A stretch of 64,000 nucleotides of DNA from Chloroflexota bacterium (lineage in GTDB: Bacteria > Chloroflexota > Anaerolineae > VGOG01), in assembly GCA_030611885.1 (NCBI GenBank), contig JAUWOY010000001.1:1-64000 (forward strand), read 5' to 3'. How positions within the stretch are numbered: the first letter of the stretch is position 1; each line of letters starts with the position of its first letter. The notes under the pieces were generated by a model. It did not search any database and had not been told where the DNA came from. It saw nothing but the letters and a program-made list of their open reading frames with translations. Positions 33,358 through 41,937 of the stretch are shown piece by piece. A program made the position numbers and the translations under genes.

Positions 33358-34749
33358 CTAACGCCTACGGACAATCAATAATAAGTAGAAAAAGCCTGCC
33401 CCCAGCAAGCGCACGGCCCCGGCGATGAAGAAGACAACCCTGATGTCCAGGCGGTTGGCCAGGGAAGCGCCCAACAGAGGGGCCAGGAAAGCGGCCACGT
33501 TGATCACGGTGGTGTTAAGGGCCACGTAGCTGGGGCGTCGCTCCTGCGGACAGACCTCCAGCAAAGTGTTGAAGAAAGACAGGTTAAACCCTGCTCCAAA
33601 GATGCCGGCGATGATGGATGGGAGGAGGAGGAGCTCGACCCTCGGCGAGAGGCCGGTGAGGACGGGGTAGAGCACCACGCCCAGGCTAGAGATGAGCAGC
33701 ACTCGGCGGTTGCCCTTTCGGCTGATCACCCTCCCCCAATAGAAATAGGCCACTACTGTTACCGCACTCATCGCCATGGATAGCAGGCCAATCCAGGTAT
33801 CGGAGGCGCCCAGGTTCTTCACTCGATAGATGGCGTAGAGAGCTGAGGGCAGATAGAGGCCCCATTGGAAGACGAAAGCACTGGCGGAAAAGCGCACGAA
33901 ATCGCGCTGGTTGGCTATCTGTTTCAAGGAGCGGCGCAGGCTAAGAGCGAGTGGTGTCTTGTGCCGGGGCCGGGATTCGGCCACGCTGGCATCAGCTATC
34001 TGAATACGGCTCACGTAGTATAGGCTGACCAAAGAGGCAGCGAAGCCAGCGCCGAAGAGGAGCTGGTAGTTCAAAGGGAAGGGCAGAAGGTCGAGGAGCT
34101 TCCCGCTGATGAGCATAGTTACGGTGCTGATGATGGAGACGAGCACGTTGCGAGTGCTGACCACCTGAGCGCGCTTGCCAATGGGCACCACCTCCGCGAT
34201 CAGCGATGTGAAGGCCACGCTGGCCATAGCTGCGGGGAAGGTAATGAGGGCCACCAGGGCGACCAGCGCCTCTGGCCGATGGGTGCGAAGCACGAAGGGC
34301 ATCAGCGCGACGAGCAGGTAGCCCACGCGCTGCAGGAAGCCCGCCAGCACGATGATAGGCAGGCGGCGCCGTTGACGCTCGATGATCCGCGCCGAGGGTA
34401 TCAGCCAGAAGATGTTGATCAGCGCTGGCAGCGAGACCAGCAATCCCACTAGAGTGTTCGAGGCCCCCAGGCGAATGGCGAACACGCTGACGAAAGTGGA
34501 CGTGATGCCGCTCAGGACGCCGAACCAGGTGACGTCCAGATACAGATTCCAGTTGTTCTGTTCCTCAACCGTCTCCCGCCGCCGAAACACCTGACGCCAA
34601 AGGCGGCGAGCGCTCCCCCAAAGAATCGAGGGGACGACCCTGACGCCCCTCACTCTGACAGGGAACATCGCCCAGGCCAGGCGGTGTTTGAAACGGAAAT
34701 AGGCTAAGCTGAACTTTGCTCGCAAGTTACCACTACTCCGCTTAGTCAT
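33358..34749 (-). CDS. MFS transporter
   Basis: A 463-residue polytopic membrane protein with about 12 hydrophobic segments after a basic N-terminal cytosolic region of about 60 residues. It contains repeated MFS-like loops such as RIIERQRRRLP and VISRKGNRRV after transmembrane helices 2 and 8. No substrate signature is recognised. The start overlaps the end of the HIT gene by 8 bp, so the two are translationally coupled; this could link export or import to nucleotide metabolism, but there is no direct evidence. Confidence 0.85.
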   Translation of the reverse strand: MTKRSSGNLRAKFSLAYFRFKHRLAWAMFPVRVRGVRVVPSILWGSARRLWRQVFRRRETVEEQNNWNLYLDVTWFGVLSGITSTFVSVFAIRLGASNTLVGLLVSLPALINIFWLIPSARIIERQRRRLPIIVLAGFLQRVGYLLVALMPFVLRTHRPEALVALVALITFPAAMASVAFTSLIAEVVPIGKRAQVVSTRNVLVSIISTVTMLISGKLLDLLPFPLNYQLLFGAGFAASLVSLYYVSRIQIADASVAESRPRHKTPLALSLRRSLKQIANQRDFVRFSASAFVFQWGLYLPSALYAIYRVKNLGASDTWIGLLSMAMSAVTVVAYFYWGRVISRKGNRRVLLISSLGVVLYPVLTGLSPRVELLLLPSIIAGIFGAGFNLSFFNTLLEVCPQERRPSYVALNTTVINVAAFLAPLLGASLANRLDIRVVFFIAGAVRLLGAGFFYLLLIVRRR

Positions 34750-35230
34750 TGGACCCTTCCCAGGCGGCCTTCAGTTTTCGATAAGTGTCGTCCATAAGCT
34801 CTGGAATAACGCGGGTGTGTGAAAAGACGGGCATGAAGTTGGTGTCCGCCCTCCAGCGGGGCACAACGTGGATGTGGACGTGCCCCTCGATTCCCGCCCC
34901 TGCCGCCTTGCCGATATTGATCCCCACGTTGAAACCATCGGGGTGCATAGCTCGACGCAATGCCCTGAGGCCCCTACTCACCATGAGCATCATCTCAGTT
35001 AACACGTCTTCTTCCAACTGCTCTAGGCTTGGCACGTGCTGATAAGGGATGATCATCAAGTGGCCGTTGTTGTAGGGATAGAGATTGAGCATCACGTAGC
35101 ACTTCTCGCCCCGGTGGAGGATATAATTGGCCTGATCATCGTCGTCGGCGATTTTATCGCAGAAAATGCATCCCTCGTCCTTTTCGCTCAGTATGTATTC
35201 CATACGCCACGGCGACCACAGCCTCTCCAT
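34742..35230 (-). CDS. HIT-family hydrolase/phosphorylase (Ap4A-type)
   Basis: Nucleotide-binding histidine-triad protein. Catalytic motif HVHIHVVPRW near residue 120; CIFCDK near residue 20 (a Cys pair typical of Ap4A-phosphorylase-like HIT proteins), and NLYPYNNGHLMIIP. About 162 residues. ATG 35230 matches the family N-terminus MERLWSPWRMEYI and has GAGGG about 8 nt upstream. It is followed by an overlapping MFS gene. Confidence 0.92.
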   Translation of the reverse strand: MERLWSPWRMEYILSEKDEGCIFCDKIADDDDQANYILHRGEKCYVMLNLYPYNNGHLMIIPYQHVPSLEQLEEDVLTEMMLMVSRGLRALRRAMHPDGFNVGINIGKAAGAGIEGHVHIHVVPRWRADTNFMPVFSHTRVIPELMDDTYRKLKAAWEGSND

Positions 35231-35474
35231 AACTTGCCCTCTTTTCTCAGTCAGTAGTGACAAAGAATAAGGCAGGACTCATTCCCCTGCCCTTTGCTTT
35301 CTCCACCATAGTTTACCAGAAATCGTCTTTCTAGTCAACATCGAGAATCCACCCCGTCCCAGCCTCTCCCCGCGAGGGGGAGGAGTTTCTAATCCCCTGG
35401 AACGACTACGTCAGCAAGGCTTGACTTTGTTCCCTTTTCGTGGTAACTTTGACCCAGGAGGGGCAAAGCTGAAC

Positions 35475-36260
35475 TTGAGCGAATTATCGGTGGAAAGCAT
35501 CAAAAGAGGATTGAAGACAGCCCTCATCGGCCAGAGGATAGTATACTATTCCTCCCTCGGCTCGACCAATGAGGTGCTCAAGGAGTTGGCCGCCCAGGGC
35601 GCGCCAGAAGGTACGCTGGTCATCGCCGATGAGCAAGCGGCGGGGAAGGGGCGGCTGGGCAGGCAGTGGTTGGCCCCATCGGGCGCCAGCCTCCTCATGT
35701 CCCTGCTCTTCCGCCCCTACTTCGCTCCCAACCAGGCTCAGCGATTGACCATGATCTGCTCCCTGGCCATCGCCGACGCCGTCGAAGGGCTCACGGGCCT
35801 GCCAGCGGGTCTGAAGTGGCCCAACGACATTTTCATCCGTGGCAGGAAGGCGGGCGGCATCCTGACAGAATCGGGGACGACAGGTGGGCGACTCGACTAC
35901 GTCGTCGTGGGGATGGGCCTGAACGTCAACCTGGCCATTTCTGCCCTGCCAGAGCTGAGAGGCATGGCTACCAGCTTTTCTCAGGAGCTAGGTCGGGAAG
36001 TCTCGCGGCTGGAGCTGTTGTGGATAATCCTGGCGGGAATCGAGACCAGGTACGAGTCCCTGAGGAGAGGAGAATCGCCCCATGAGGAGTGGGCGGCTCG
36101 CCTCATCAACCTGGGCCGGCAGGTGCAGGTGACCACGCCGCAGGGAGCGCTGGTGGGCTGGGCCGAGGGAGTGGATGCCGACGGAGCCCTCATCCTGCGC
36201 CTCCCCGGCGGCCAACGCAAGCGGATGTTGGTTGGGGATGTGACGTTGCGCAGCAGGTAG
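35475..36260 (+). CDS. birA: Biotin-[acetyl-CoA-carboxylase] ligase
   Basis: Activates biotin as biotinyl-AMP and attaches it to carboxyl-carrier proteins. It shows YYSSLGSTNEVLKELA, ADEQAAGKGRLGRQW (the biotinyl-AMP loop), LKWPNDIFIRGRKAGGIL and VVGMGLNVN. No N-terminal HTH regulator domain is evident. The C-terminal SH3-like domain ends VGDVTLRS. Start codon is uncertain: TTG 35475 or CTG 35469 follow AGGAGGGG; an upstream frame start at 35421 would add unconserved residues. Confidence 0.9.
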   Translation: MSELSVESIKRGLKTALIGQRIVYYSSLGSTNEVLKELAAQGAPEGTLVIADEQAAGKGRLGRQWLAPSGASLLMSLLFRPYFAPNQAQRLTMICSLAIADAVEGLTGLPAGLKWPNDIFIRGRKAGGILTESGTTGGRLDYVVVGMGLNVNLAISALPELRGMATSFSQELGREVSRLELLWIILAGIETRYESLRRGESPHEEWAARLINLGRQVQVTTPQGALVGWAEGVDADGALILRLPGGQRKRMLVGDVTLRSR

Positions 36261-36281
36261 TTGGTTTCTCTATCAGGAAAC

Positions 36282-36310
36282 TTGCTCGTATCACTTGAAT
36301 GGAGTATAAT
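36282..36310 (+). promoter_or_regulatory. Sigma70-type promoter upstream of the FGE-like lipoprotein gene
   Basis: TTGCTC, 17-bp spacer, TATAAT. About 195 bp before the ATG, with a palindrome between. Confidence 0.55.
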
Positions 36311-36390
36311 TAGCCCCGTCAGGCCGAGGCCACTGGAGGTCACCTGCCAGACTGGATGATACTCATTGGCCTGGGTCTGATTTCTGTGGA

Positions 36391-36441
36391 GGGTAGTAGC
36401 GACTTCAGTCGCTTGGAACGACTAAAGTCGCCACTACCACA
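36391..36441. repeat. Palindromic GCGACTTCAGTCG element in the FGE-like gene leader
   Basis: GTAGTAGCGACTTCAGTCG is followed by CGACTAAAGTCGCCACTAC, an imperfect hairpin of about 50 bp between promoter and gene. It resembles small dispersed palindromes common in Chloroflexota genomes. It could affect leader RNA folding. Confidence 0.6.
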
Positions 36442-36505
36442 AGTTTTAGCCACACCCGTCTGATTTCGACGGTCACAGCAACATATCAACGAGGAGGTTA
36501 CGATT

Positions 36506-37336
36506 ATGAGGAAAGAGAGAGGTGTGATAGGAAAGCTTGGCCTGCTGTTGTTTCTCCTGGCCTTGATCGCTGGTTGCAGCAGTAAACCTGTTTGTAAAGA
36601 AGGGAAGGTGGGGCCGGGTATGGTTTTCATTCCTGCGGGGGAATTCATCATGGGCGATGATGAGGGCGACGATGACGAGAAGCCGGAACGGGCAGTCTTC
36701 CTCGATGAGTTCTGCATTGACAAGTACGAGGTGACCAACGCCCAGTACAAAGAGTGCGTGGATGCCGGGGCTTGCAATCCCCCAGCTCGTACGTCGTCCC
36801 CCAGCCACCTTTCATACTATGACAATCCAGAGTTTGATTATTACCCCGTTATCTATGTCACCTGGGATGATGCTCAGACTTATTGCCAGTGGAGAGGCCA
36901 GCGGCTGCCGACCGAAGCGGAGTGGGAGAAGGCGGCGCGGGGGACTGATGAGCGCCTCTGGCCCTGGGGTGACAGCGAGCCCGATGCGAGCAAATTAAAC
37001 CTGTGCGACGTGAACTGCACATACGAGTGGAAAGAATCGCACCTTGATGATGGCTACTCGGACACGGCTCCTGTCGGGAGCTTCGAGGCGGGTAAAAGTC
37101 CCTACGGTGTCTACAACATGGGGGGGAACGTCCGTGAGTGGACGGCCGATTGGTATGCTCCTGACTACTACGTAAATGCTCCCGACCGCAATCCGCCGGG
37201 GCCGAGCTCTGGTATAGGCATGGTGTTGCGGGGCGGCTCATGGCGCAGCAATATACCAGTTGCCCGCAGCACTTACCGCCTCTGGTACGACTCTAAAGTC
37301 AAGGATGAATACGTCGGATTCCGCTGCGCCAGGTAG
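36506..37336 (+). CDS. Formylglycine-generating-enzyme-like (SUMF1 domain) lipoprotein
   Basis: Exported lipoprotein: basic start, hydrophobic helix and lipobox LIAGC with Cys near residue 24. The mature part is one FGE/sulfatase-modifying domain: FIPAGEFIMGDDEGD, EVTNAQYKECVDAG, PVIYVTWDDAQTYCQWRGQRLPTEAEWEKAARG, YNMGGNVREWTADWY and RGGSWRSN. Many SUMF1-domain proteins outside true FGE are binding or signalling domains; the catalytic Cys pair of FGE is not evident here. Substrate unknown. Confidence 0.86.
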   Translation: MRKERGVIGKLGLLLFLLALIAGCSSKPVCKEGKVGPGMVFIPAGEFIMGDDEGDDDEKPERAVFLDEFCIDKYEVTNAQYKECVDAGACNPPARTSSPSHLSYYDNPEFDYYPVIYVTWDDAQTYCQWRGQRLPTEAEWEKAARGTDERLWPWGDSEPDASKLNLCDVNCTYEWKESHLDDGYSDTAPVGSFEAGKSPYGVYNMGGNVREWTADWYAPDYYVNAPDRNPPGPSSGIGMVLRGGSWRSNIPVARSTYRLWYDSKVKDEYVGFRCAR

Positions 37337-37407
37337 CGCGGCGTCCTGAGCTTGCCTGTCCTGAGCGTAGCCGAAGGGTCGAAGGGTTGACTCTTCACTC
37401 GCAGAAG

Positions 37408-37442
37408 GAGAGCCCGGAAATCGAAGCACCGGGCTCTCTTTG
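37408..37442 (+). terminator. Terminator after the FGE-like gene
   Basis: GAGAGCCCGG / CCGGGCTCTC stem with CTTTG tail, immediately followed by the dNK promoter. A CCTGAGCGTAGCCGAAGGG-type repeat lies just upstream. Confidence 0.75.
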
Positions 37443-37468
37443 ACTAGAGGCTGTTTTGTTGGTATAAT
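37440..37468 (+). promoter_or_regulatory. Near-consensus promoter for the deoxynucleoside kinase operon
   Basis: TTGACT, 17-bp spacer, TATAAT, about 50 bp before the ATG at 37518. Confidence 0.8.
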
Positions 37469-37517
37469 CAGGTTGGCACTTGAGGTATTAAAGCGGTCGG
37501 GGAATGAGGTGAATTGC

Positions 37518-38165
37518 ATGGCTAAACATCTCATCTTGGTGGCTGGAAACATCGGCGCTGGCAAGACGAGCCTGACGGAGCGGCTCGCGGCCCGCCTCGG
37601 CTGGCAGGCTGCCTACGAATCTGTAGCCGATAACCCCTACCTGGCTGACTTCTATAAAGACATGCGAGTCTGGAGCTTTCATCTCCAGATCTTCTTCCTG
37701 GGCCACCGAGCCGTCCAACACCGAACTCTGGCTGCCGCACCCACCTCGGCCATCATTGACCGCAGCATCTACGAAGATGGCTATGTCTTCGCCCGCGCTC
37801 TGTACCAATTGGGCAACATGACCGAGCGAGATTATTACGCCTATCGCCGCCTCTTCGAGTTGGTAGTGAATGGCTTGCCCGCACCTGCTCTGCTTCTATA
37901 TCTGCAAGCTTCTGTGCCTACTCTGGTGCACCGTATCCGCAACCGCAGTCGAGATATCGAAGCGGGGATCACGGCCGATTACCTGGCCCTCCTCGACTCC
38001 TTCTACGAGGACTGGTTGGCCGACTTCGATCTGTGTCCGGTGCTCACCATCCCGGCCGATCGCCTGGACTTCGTCCGCCGCAGAGACCACCTGGAAGTCA
38101 TCGTCGAGCGCATCGAGGATAAGTTGGCTGGTAAAGAAGTGGTGGTCTTTCCAACGAATTGCTAA
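37518..38165 (+). CDS. Deoxynucleoside kinase (dCK/dGK family)
   Basis: Phosphorylates deoxynucleosides in nucleotide salvage. P-loop VAGNIGAGKTSL at the N-terminus; the DRSIYEDGYVFA catalytic/dNK signature near residue 85; LYLQASVPTLVHRIRNRSRDIE resembles the LID region. About 215 residues, normal for the family. The weak ribosome site GAGGTGAATTGC precedes ATG 37518. The lgt gene follows 27 bp later, suggesting cotranscription. Confidence 0.9.
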   Translation: MAKHLILVAGNIGAGKTSLTERLAARLGWQAAYESVADNPYLADFYKDMRVWSFHLQIFFLGHRAVQHRTLAAAPTSAIIDRSIYEDGYVFARALYQLGNMTERDYYAYRRLFELVVNGLPAPALLLYLQASVPTLVHRIRNRSRDIEAGITADYLALLDSFYEDWLADFDLCPVLTIPADRLDFVRRRDHLEVIVERIEDKLAGKEVVVFPTNC

Positions 38166-38192
38166 ACTTTTGAGAAGGGAGAGACAGAAATC

Positions 38193-39044
38193 ATGGAACC
38201 ACCCATTGCTTTTCGCTTAGGTCCTTTTGCTGTACGCTGGTATGGCATCATCATCGTAACGGCCACCCTGATCGGCGCTTACGTGGCCAACCGGGAGGCT
38301 AAACGGCGCGGCCAGGATCCCGATCACGTGTGGAACGCCTTGCTCCTCTGCCTGATCCTGGGCATCATCGGAGCCCGGCTGTATCACGTCTTCTCCAGCC
38401 CGCGGGGCGGGATGGTGGGTTGGGATTACTACCGGCAGAACCCCATCGCCATCCTGCAGATTTGGCACGGCGGCCTGGCTATCTACGGGGCCGTGGCTGG
38501 TGGTCTCCTGGGCGTATACATCTATGCTCGCTTGAACAAGCTGAGCTTCCTGCAGTGGGTAGACATCGGTACGCCGGGCCTCATCTTAGGTCAAGTCATC
38601 GGACGCTGGGGCAACTTCATCAACCAGGAGCTTTACGGCCCCCCTACCAACCTGCCCTGGGGCATCACTATCTCTCCCCCCCACATCCCTCCCTATAATG
38701 ACCTGACCGTGTACCCGGCAGACACCCGCTTTCATCCCACTTTTCTCTACGAGTCGTTATGGAACTTGCTGGGTTTTCTCCTCTTGATGTACGTGGCCCG
38801 TCGTTACGCGGATCGCCTGTTAGACGGCGACATATTCTGCCTGTATGCGATCTGGTACCCAGTGGGGCGCATCTTCGTCGAGGCTTTGCGCCCAGATGCC
38901 TGGTTGATTGGCGGCATCGCCGCTGCCCAGATCTTCGCTGTGATAGCCATTGTTGTCTCAGGCGCTACAATTCTCTATCGGCACCGGCGAGCTCGCCCGG
39001 CAGCCGAGCCACCCCCGGCGGAAGAGGAGCTCTCGGAAGAGTAG
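38193..39044 (+). CDS. lgt: Prolipoprotein diacylglyceryl transferase
   Basis: Integral membrane enzyme that attaches diacylglycerol to the lipobox Cys of prolipoproteins. About seven membrane segments; RWYGIIIV, GARLYHVF, IWHGGLAIYGAVAGGLLGVY and the signature GRWGNFINQELYG (Lgt family, His/Arg/Asn region) are present. 283 residues. Its client lipoproteins would include the FGE-like protein upstream. The GAAGGGAGAG ribosome site precedes the ATG. The C-terminus is a short acidic tail. Confidence 0.95.
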   Translation: MEPPIAFRLGPFAVRWYGIIIVTATLIGAYVANREAKRRGQDPDHVWNALLLCLILGIIGARLYHVFSSPRGGMVGWDYYRQNPIAILQIWHGGLAIYGAVAGGLLGVYIYARLNKLSFLQWVDIGTPGLILGQVIGRWGNFINQELYGPPTNLPWGITISPPHIPPYNDLTVYPADTRFHPTFLYESLWNLLGFLLLMYVARRYADRLLDGDIFCLYAIWYPVGRIFVEALRPDAWLIGGIAAAQIFAVIAIVVSGATILYRHRRARPAAEPPPAEEELSEE

Positions 39045-39049
39045 GGCAA

Positions 39050-39092
39050 CTGGCCAGAAACCAGGTTTTTGGGAAAAACCTGGTTTCTCTCG
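39050..39092. repeat. AGAAACCAGG palindrome
   Basis: AGAAACCAGGTTTTT and AAAACCTGGTTTCT face each other: a long perfect hairpin between lgt and the kinase. The same half-units flank 41763-41868. It may act as a terminator. Confidence 0.65.
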
Positions 39093-39128
39093 CTTTGTTC
39101 AGACTCCGGGAGAAAGAGATCCGTGACT

Positions 39129-41066
39129 ATGGCCCAAGAGAGGATCCTGGTTGTTGATAGTGATTCCGGTGTCCTTGAGCTTTGCTTACGAAGCTTGAGG
39201 GCGGAGGGCTACGTGGTTGAGGGAGCAACCAGCGGTCACCAGGCTATCGAGATAGCCAGGAGAGAGCAATTTGACCTCCTGCTGGTAGACATCATGCTGA
39301 ACGGTCTGGAGGTTTATCAGGCCATCAAAGAGTTCACCCCGGAGATAGTCGGGGTGATCATCACTGGTTCCGAGAGGACGGAGGAAATCATCAAGGCCCT
39401 CCAGTTGGGCTTCGATGATTTCGTCGTTAAACCCTTCACCCCGGACTGGTTGAGCTCAACCGTGGCCAAGGCTTTGAATAAGAGGCGACTGGAGAGGGAG
39501 AACGTACGCCTGTGGACGTTGATGCCCCTATTCGAGTTAAGCAAGGACTTTCTGGCAACCTTGGACCTGAACAGTTTGTTGGATCAGATAGTGCAGACGG
39601 GCTTGCAGGAGACCAAGGCCGATAGGGCTTCTCTGATGTTGCTGGAGGGGCAGGAGTTGGTGGTCAAAGCCTCCGTAGGGCTTCCCTCGGAGATTGCTGC
39701 TGCAGCCAGGGACAAAGTCGGCCAAGGGATTGCTGGCTGGGTCGCAGGTAGGGGGGAGCCACTGCTGTTAGCCGATGGGGCATCGCTCAACCCTCAGATC
39801 AGGGAGGCGATGACCAGGGAAGAAATCGCCTCTGCCCTTTGTGTGCCGCTTGTAGTTAAGGACAAAGTCGTCGGGGTGCTCAATCTCAGCAAGCTAGGAG
39901 AAGGTCCGGCCTTTACCCAGGGCGATTTGGAGTTTGTATCCATCCTGGGGGGCGAGGCCGCCATCGCTATCGAGAAAGCGCGGCTGTATCAAGAGGCCAT
40001 CGAGGAGAAGAGGAAGACGGAGACCATCTTAGAAGAGACATTTAATGGCATCGTGGTGGTTGATAGCGATATGCGGATAACCGCCTTCAACCCGGGGGCG
40101 GAAACGATCACTGGCTATGTCTCTAAGAATGTCCTGGGCAGGCGCTTATCTGAGGTCTTTGGCCCGGAGGTGGGGGGAGACGATAGCCTCTTGCAGAAGG
40201 CGGCATCTACAGGGGAGCGGGTTGCTCCTCAGGAGGTGGTTATCTCTGGTAAGCTGGGGGCGCGTGACGCTCTGTTGGGGATCACTCCTTTGTACGACAG
40301 TGGGGGCAAGGTCTTCGGTTACCTCCTCAGCTTCGCCGACATCACTCACCTGAAGGAGGTGGATCGCCTCAAATCGAACATCGTGGCCAACGTCTCCCAC
40401 GAACTGCGCGCCCCTTTGGCTTCCATCAAAGCCTATACCGAGCTCTTGCTGGACGAATTGGAGGGCGATGACCGTGACCTGCGCCAGCGCTTCTTGAAGG
40501 TCATTGACCAGGAGACAGATCGGCTCACGGAGTTGCTTGGTGGTCTCCTCGACCTCTCGCGGCTAGAAGCGGGGCAGTTTGTTATGAAAAAAGAGCCTCT
40601 ACAAGTGGGTGAGATGGTTGCCGACACCTTCGGTCTTTTTGACATCCAGGCCCAGGAGAGCAAAATCTCTCTTCACGCCGACATCCAGCCTGATTTACCC
40701 CCCATCATGGCCGACAGAGAACTGGTGAACGTGCTGATCAAGAACCTGGTGGGCAACGCCATCAAGTTCAGTAACGAGGGGGGACGGGTGGATGTGGTGG
40801 CGCGGGAAGAAGGTGCCAACCTCATCCTCAGCGTAATTGATCAGGGGATGGGCATTCCACCCGACGACTTGCCCCATATCTTCGAGAAATTCTATCGGGT
40901 GTGGTCAACGACGGAATCGGGCATCAAGGGCGTGGGCCTGGGCCTCGTGCTGGCCAAAGAAGCTGCTGAAGCTCATGGAGGCCAGATCGAAGTGGAGAGC
41001 GAACTGGGCGTGGGCAGCCGCTTCATCGTGACCTTGCCGATTGGGGAGCAAGTTGATGAGCAGTAG
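39129..41066 (+). CDS. Hybrid sensor histidine kinase with N-terminal receiver domain
   Basis: Domains in order: receiver (about 4-118, phospho-acceptor Asp in LLLVDIMLNG, Lys in VVKPFTPDWL), GAF (about 140-300, GQGIAGWVAGRGEP...ALCVPLVVKDKVVGVLNL), PAS (about 310-420), HisKA with phosphorylated His in NVSHELRAPLASIKAYTEL, and HATPase_c with GNAIKFSNEGG, DQGMGIPPDDLPHIFEKFYR and GVGLGLVLAKEAAEAHGG. No membrane segment, so it is cytoplasmic. The response regulator gene starts within its last codons. ATG 39129 matches the receiver start; GTG 39123 is adjacent. Confidence 0.92.
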   Translation: MAQERILVVDSDSGVLELCLRSLRAEGYVVEGATSGHQAIEIARREQFDLLLVDIMLNGLEVYQAIKEFTPEIVGVIITGSERTEEIIKALQLGFDDFVVKPFTPDWLSSTVAKALNKRRLERENVRLWTLMPLFELSKDFLATLDLNSLLDQIVQTGLQETKADRASLMLLEGQELVVKASVGLPSEIAAAARDKVGQGIAGWVAGRGEPLLLADGASLNPQIREAMTREEIASALCVPLVVKDKVVGVLNLSKLGEGPAFTQGDLEFVSILGGEAAIAIEKARLYQEAIEEKRKTETILEETFNGIVVVDSDMRITAFNPGAETITGYVSKNVLGRRLSEVFGPEVGGDDSLLQKAASTGERVAPQEVVISGKLGARDALLGITPLYDSGGKVFGYLLSFADITHLKEVDRLKSNIVANVSHELRAPLASIKAYTELLLDELEGDDRDLRQRFLKVIDQETDRLTELLGGLLDLSRLEAGQFVMKKEPLQVGEMVADTFGLFDIQAQESKISLHADIQPDLPPIMADRELVNVLIKNLVGNAIKFSNEGGRVDVVAREEGANLILSVIDQGMGIPPDDLPHIFEKFYRVWSTTESGIKGVGLGLVLAKEAAEAHGGQIEVESELGVGSRFIVTLPIGEQVDEQ

Positions 41067-41757
41067 AAAAGGCAAGTTGTTGATCATAGACGATGACAAC
41101 AAGCTAGTCGAGGCCATTGAGCTGTATTTGAACAGGGCGGGCTATGACATCGTTACCGCCGCCGATGGGCTTCAAGGAATGCAGCAGATGTACAGCCAAC
41201 GACCAGACCTGATCATCCTGGACGTAATGATGCCCACGATGGATGGTTGGGAGACCTGCCGCCGCATTCGGGAGATTTCCGACGTGCCCGTCATCATGCT
41301 CACCGCCAGGGGGCAAGAAACTGATAGGGTGATGGGGCTGAAGCTCGGTGCGGACGATTACGTGGCCAAGCCCTTCAGCCTTAAGGAACTGGAGGCCCGG
41401 GTGGGGGCTGTTCTGCGCCGAACCAGGTTACCTCCTCCTGCCAAGGGACGTATCCTGTACGCCGACGACGAACTGGTGATTGATTCAGAGAGATTAGAGG
41501 TCAGCAGGGAAGGGGAGCGGGTACAGTTGACAGCCACCGAGCAACGGCTGCTCTTTTACCTGGCTGAGAATGCTGGCCGGGTGCTGACGAATGAGCAGAT
41601 ACTGGAAGCTGTCTGGGGGGCGGAATACGTGAACGAGGCGGACTACGTAAAGCTGTACATCTGGCGTCTTCGTCAGAAGATAGAGGAAGATTCCCACCAA
41701 CCCCGGCACATCCTCACCGAGCGGGGGATCGGCTACCGTTTTGCGAAAGGGCGGTAG
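41056..41757 (+). CDS. OmpR/PhoB-family response regulator
   Basis: Receiver domain with DDD near residue 13, phosphorylation Asp in LIILDVMMPTMDGWE, VPVIMLTARG and KPFSLKELEARVGAVLRR, followed by a winged-helix DNA-binding domain (LTATEQRLLFYLAENAGRVLTNEQIL, IWRLRQKIEEDSHQPRHILTERGIGYRF). About 233 residues. The ATG overlaps the kinase stop; GGGGAG precedes it. The pair forms a cognate two-component system; targets are unknown. Confidence 0.95.
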   Translation: MSSRKGKLLIIDDDNKLVEAIELYLNRAGYDIVTAADGLQGMQQMYSQRPDLIILDVMMPTMDGWETCRRIREISDVPVIMLTARGQETDRVMGLKLGADDYVAKPFSLKELEARVGAVLRRTRLPPPAKGRILYADDELVIDSERLEVSREGERVQLTATEQRLLFYLAENAGRVLTNEQILEAVWGAEYVNEADYVKLYIWRLRQKIEEDSHQPRHILTERGIGYRFAKGR

Positions 41758-41762
41758 AAGCG

Positions 41763-41868
41763 GCTAGAAACCAGGTTTTTAAACCCTTTGCATCCCAAAC
41801 ATGCGCAATTGCACGCATTTTCGATGCCCCGATAAGTACTCTTGAGCGAAAAACCTGGTTTCTTAACT
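41763..41868. repeat. AGAAACCAGG-flanked repeat
   Basis: TAGAAACCAGGTTTTT on the left and AAAAACCTGGTTTCTTA on the right enclose about 75 bp of unlike sequence, an inverted-repeat element sharing its ends with 39050-39092. Confidence 0.6.
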
Positions 41869-41892
41869 TTATCCGAACTCCAGTGAATCGTC

Positions 41893-41937
41893 CGGGGCTT
41901 AGAAGAGCCGTGAGGCTCCCAAGCCCCGTTTTTATTC
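41893..41937 (+). terminator. Terminator after the response regulator gene
   Basis: GGGGCTT ... AAGCCCC with an inner GAGCC/GGCTC hairpin, then GTTTTTATT. It ends the plus-strand operon against the convergent minus-strand gene. Confidence 0.8.

Noticed and set aside
36391-36441. Riboswitch in the FGE-like gene leader
   Set aside because: Only a simple palindrome is visible; no conserved aptamer motif could be recognised.
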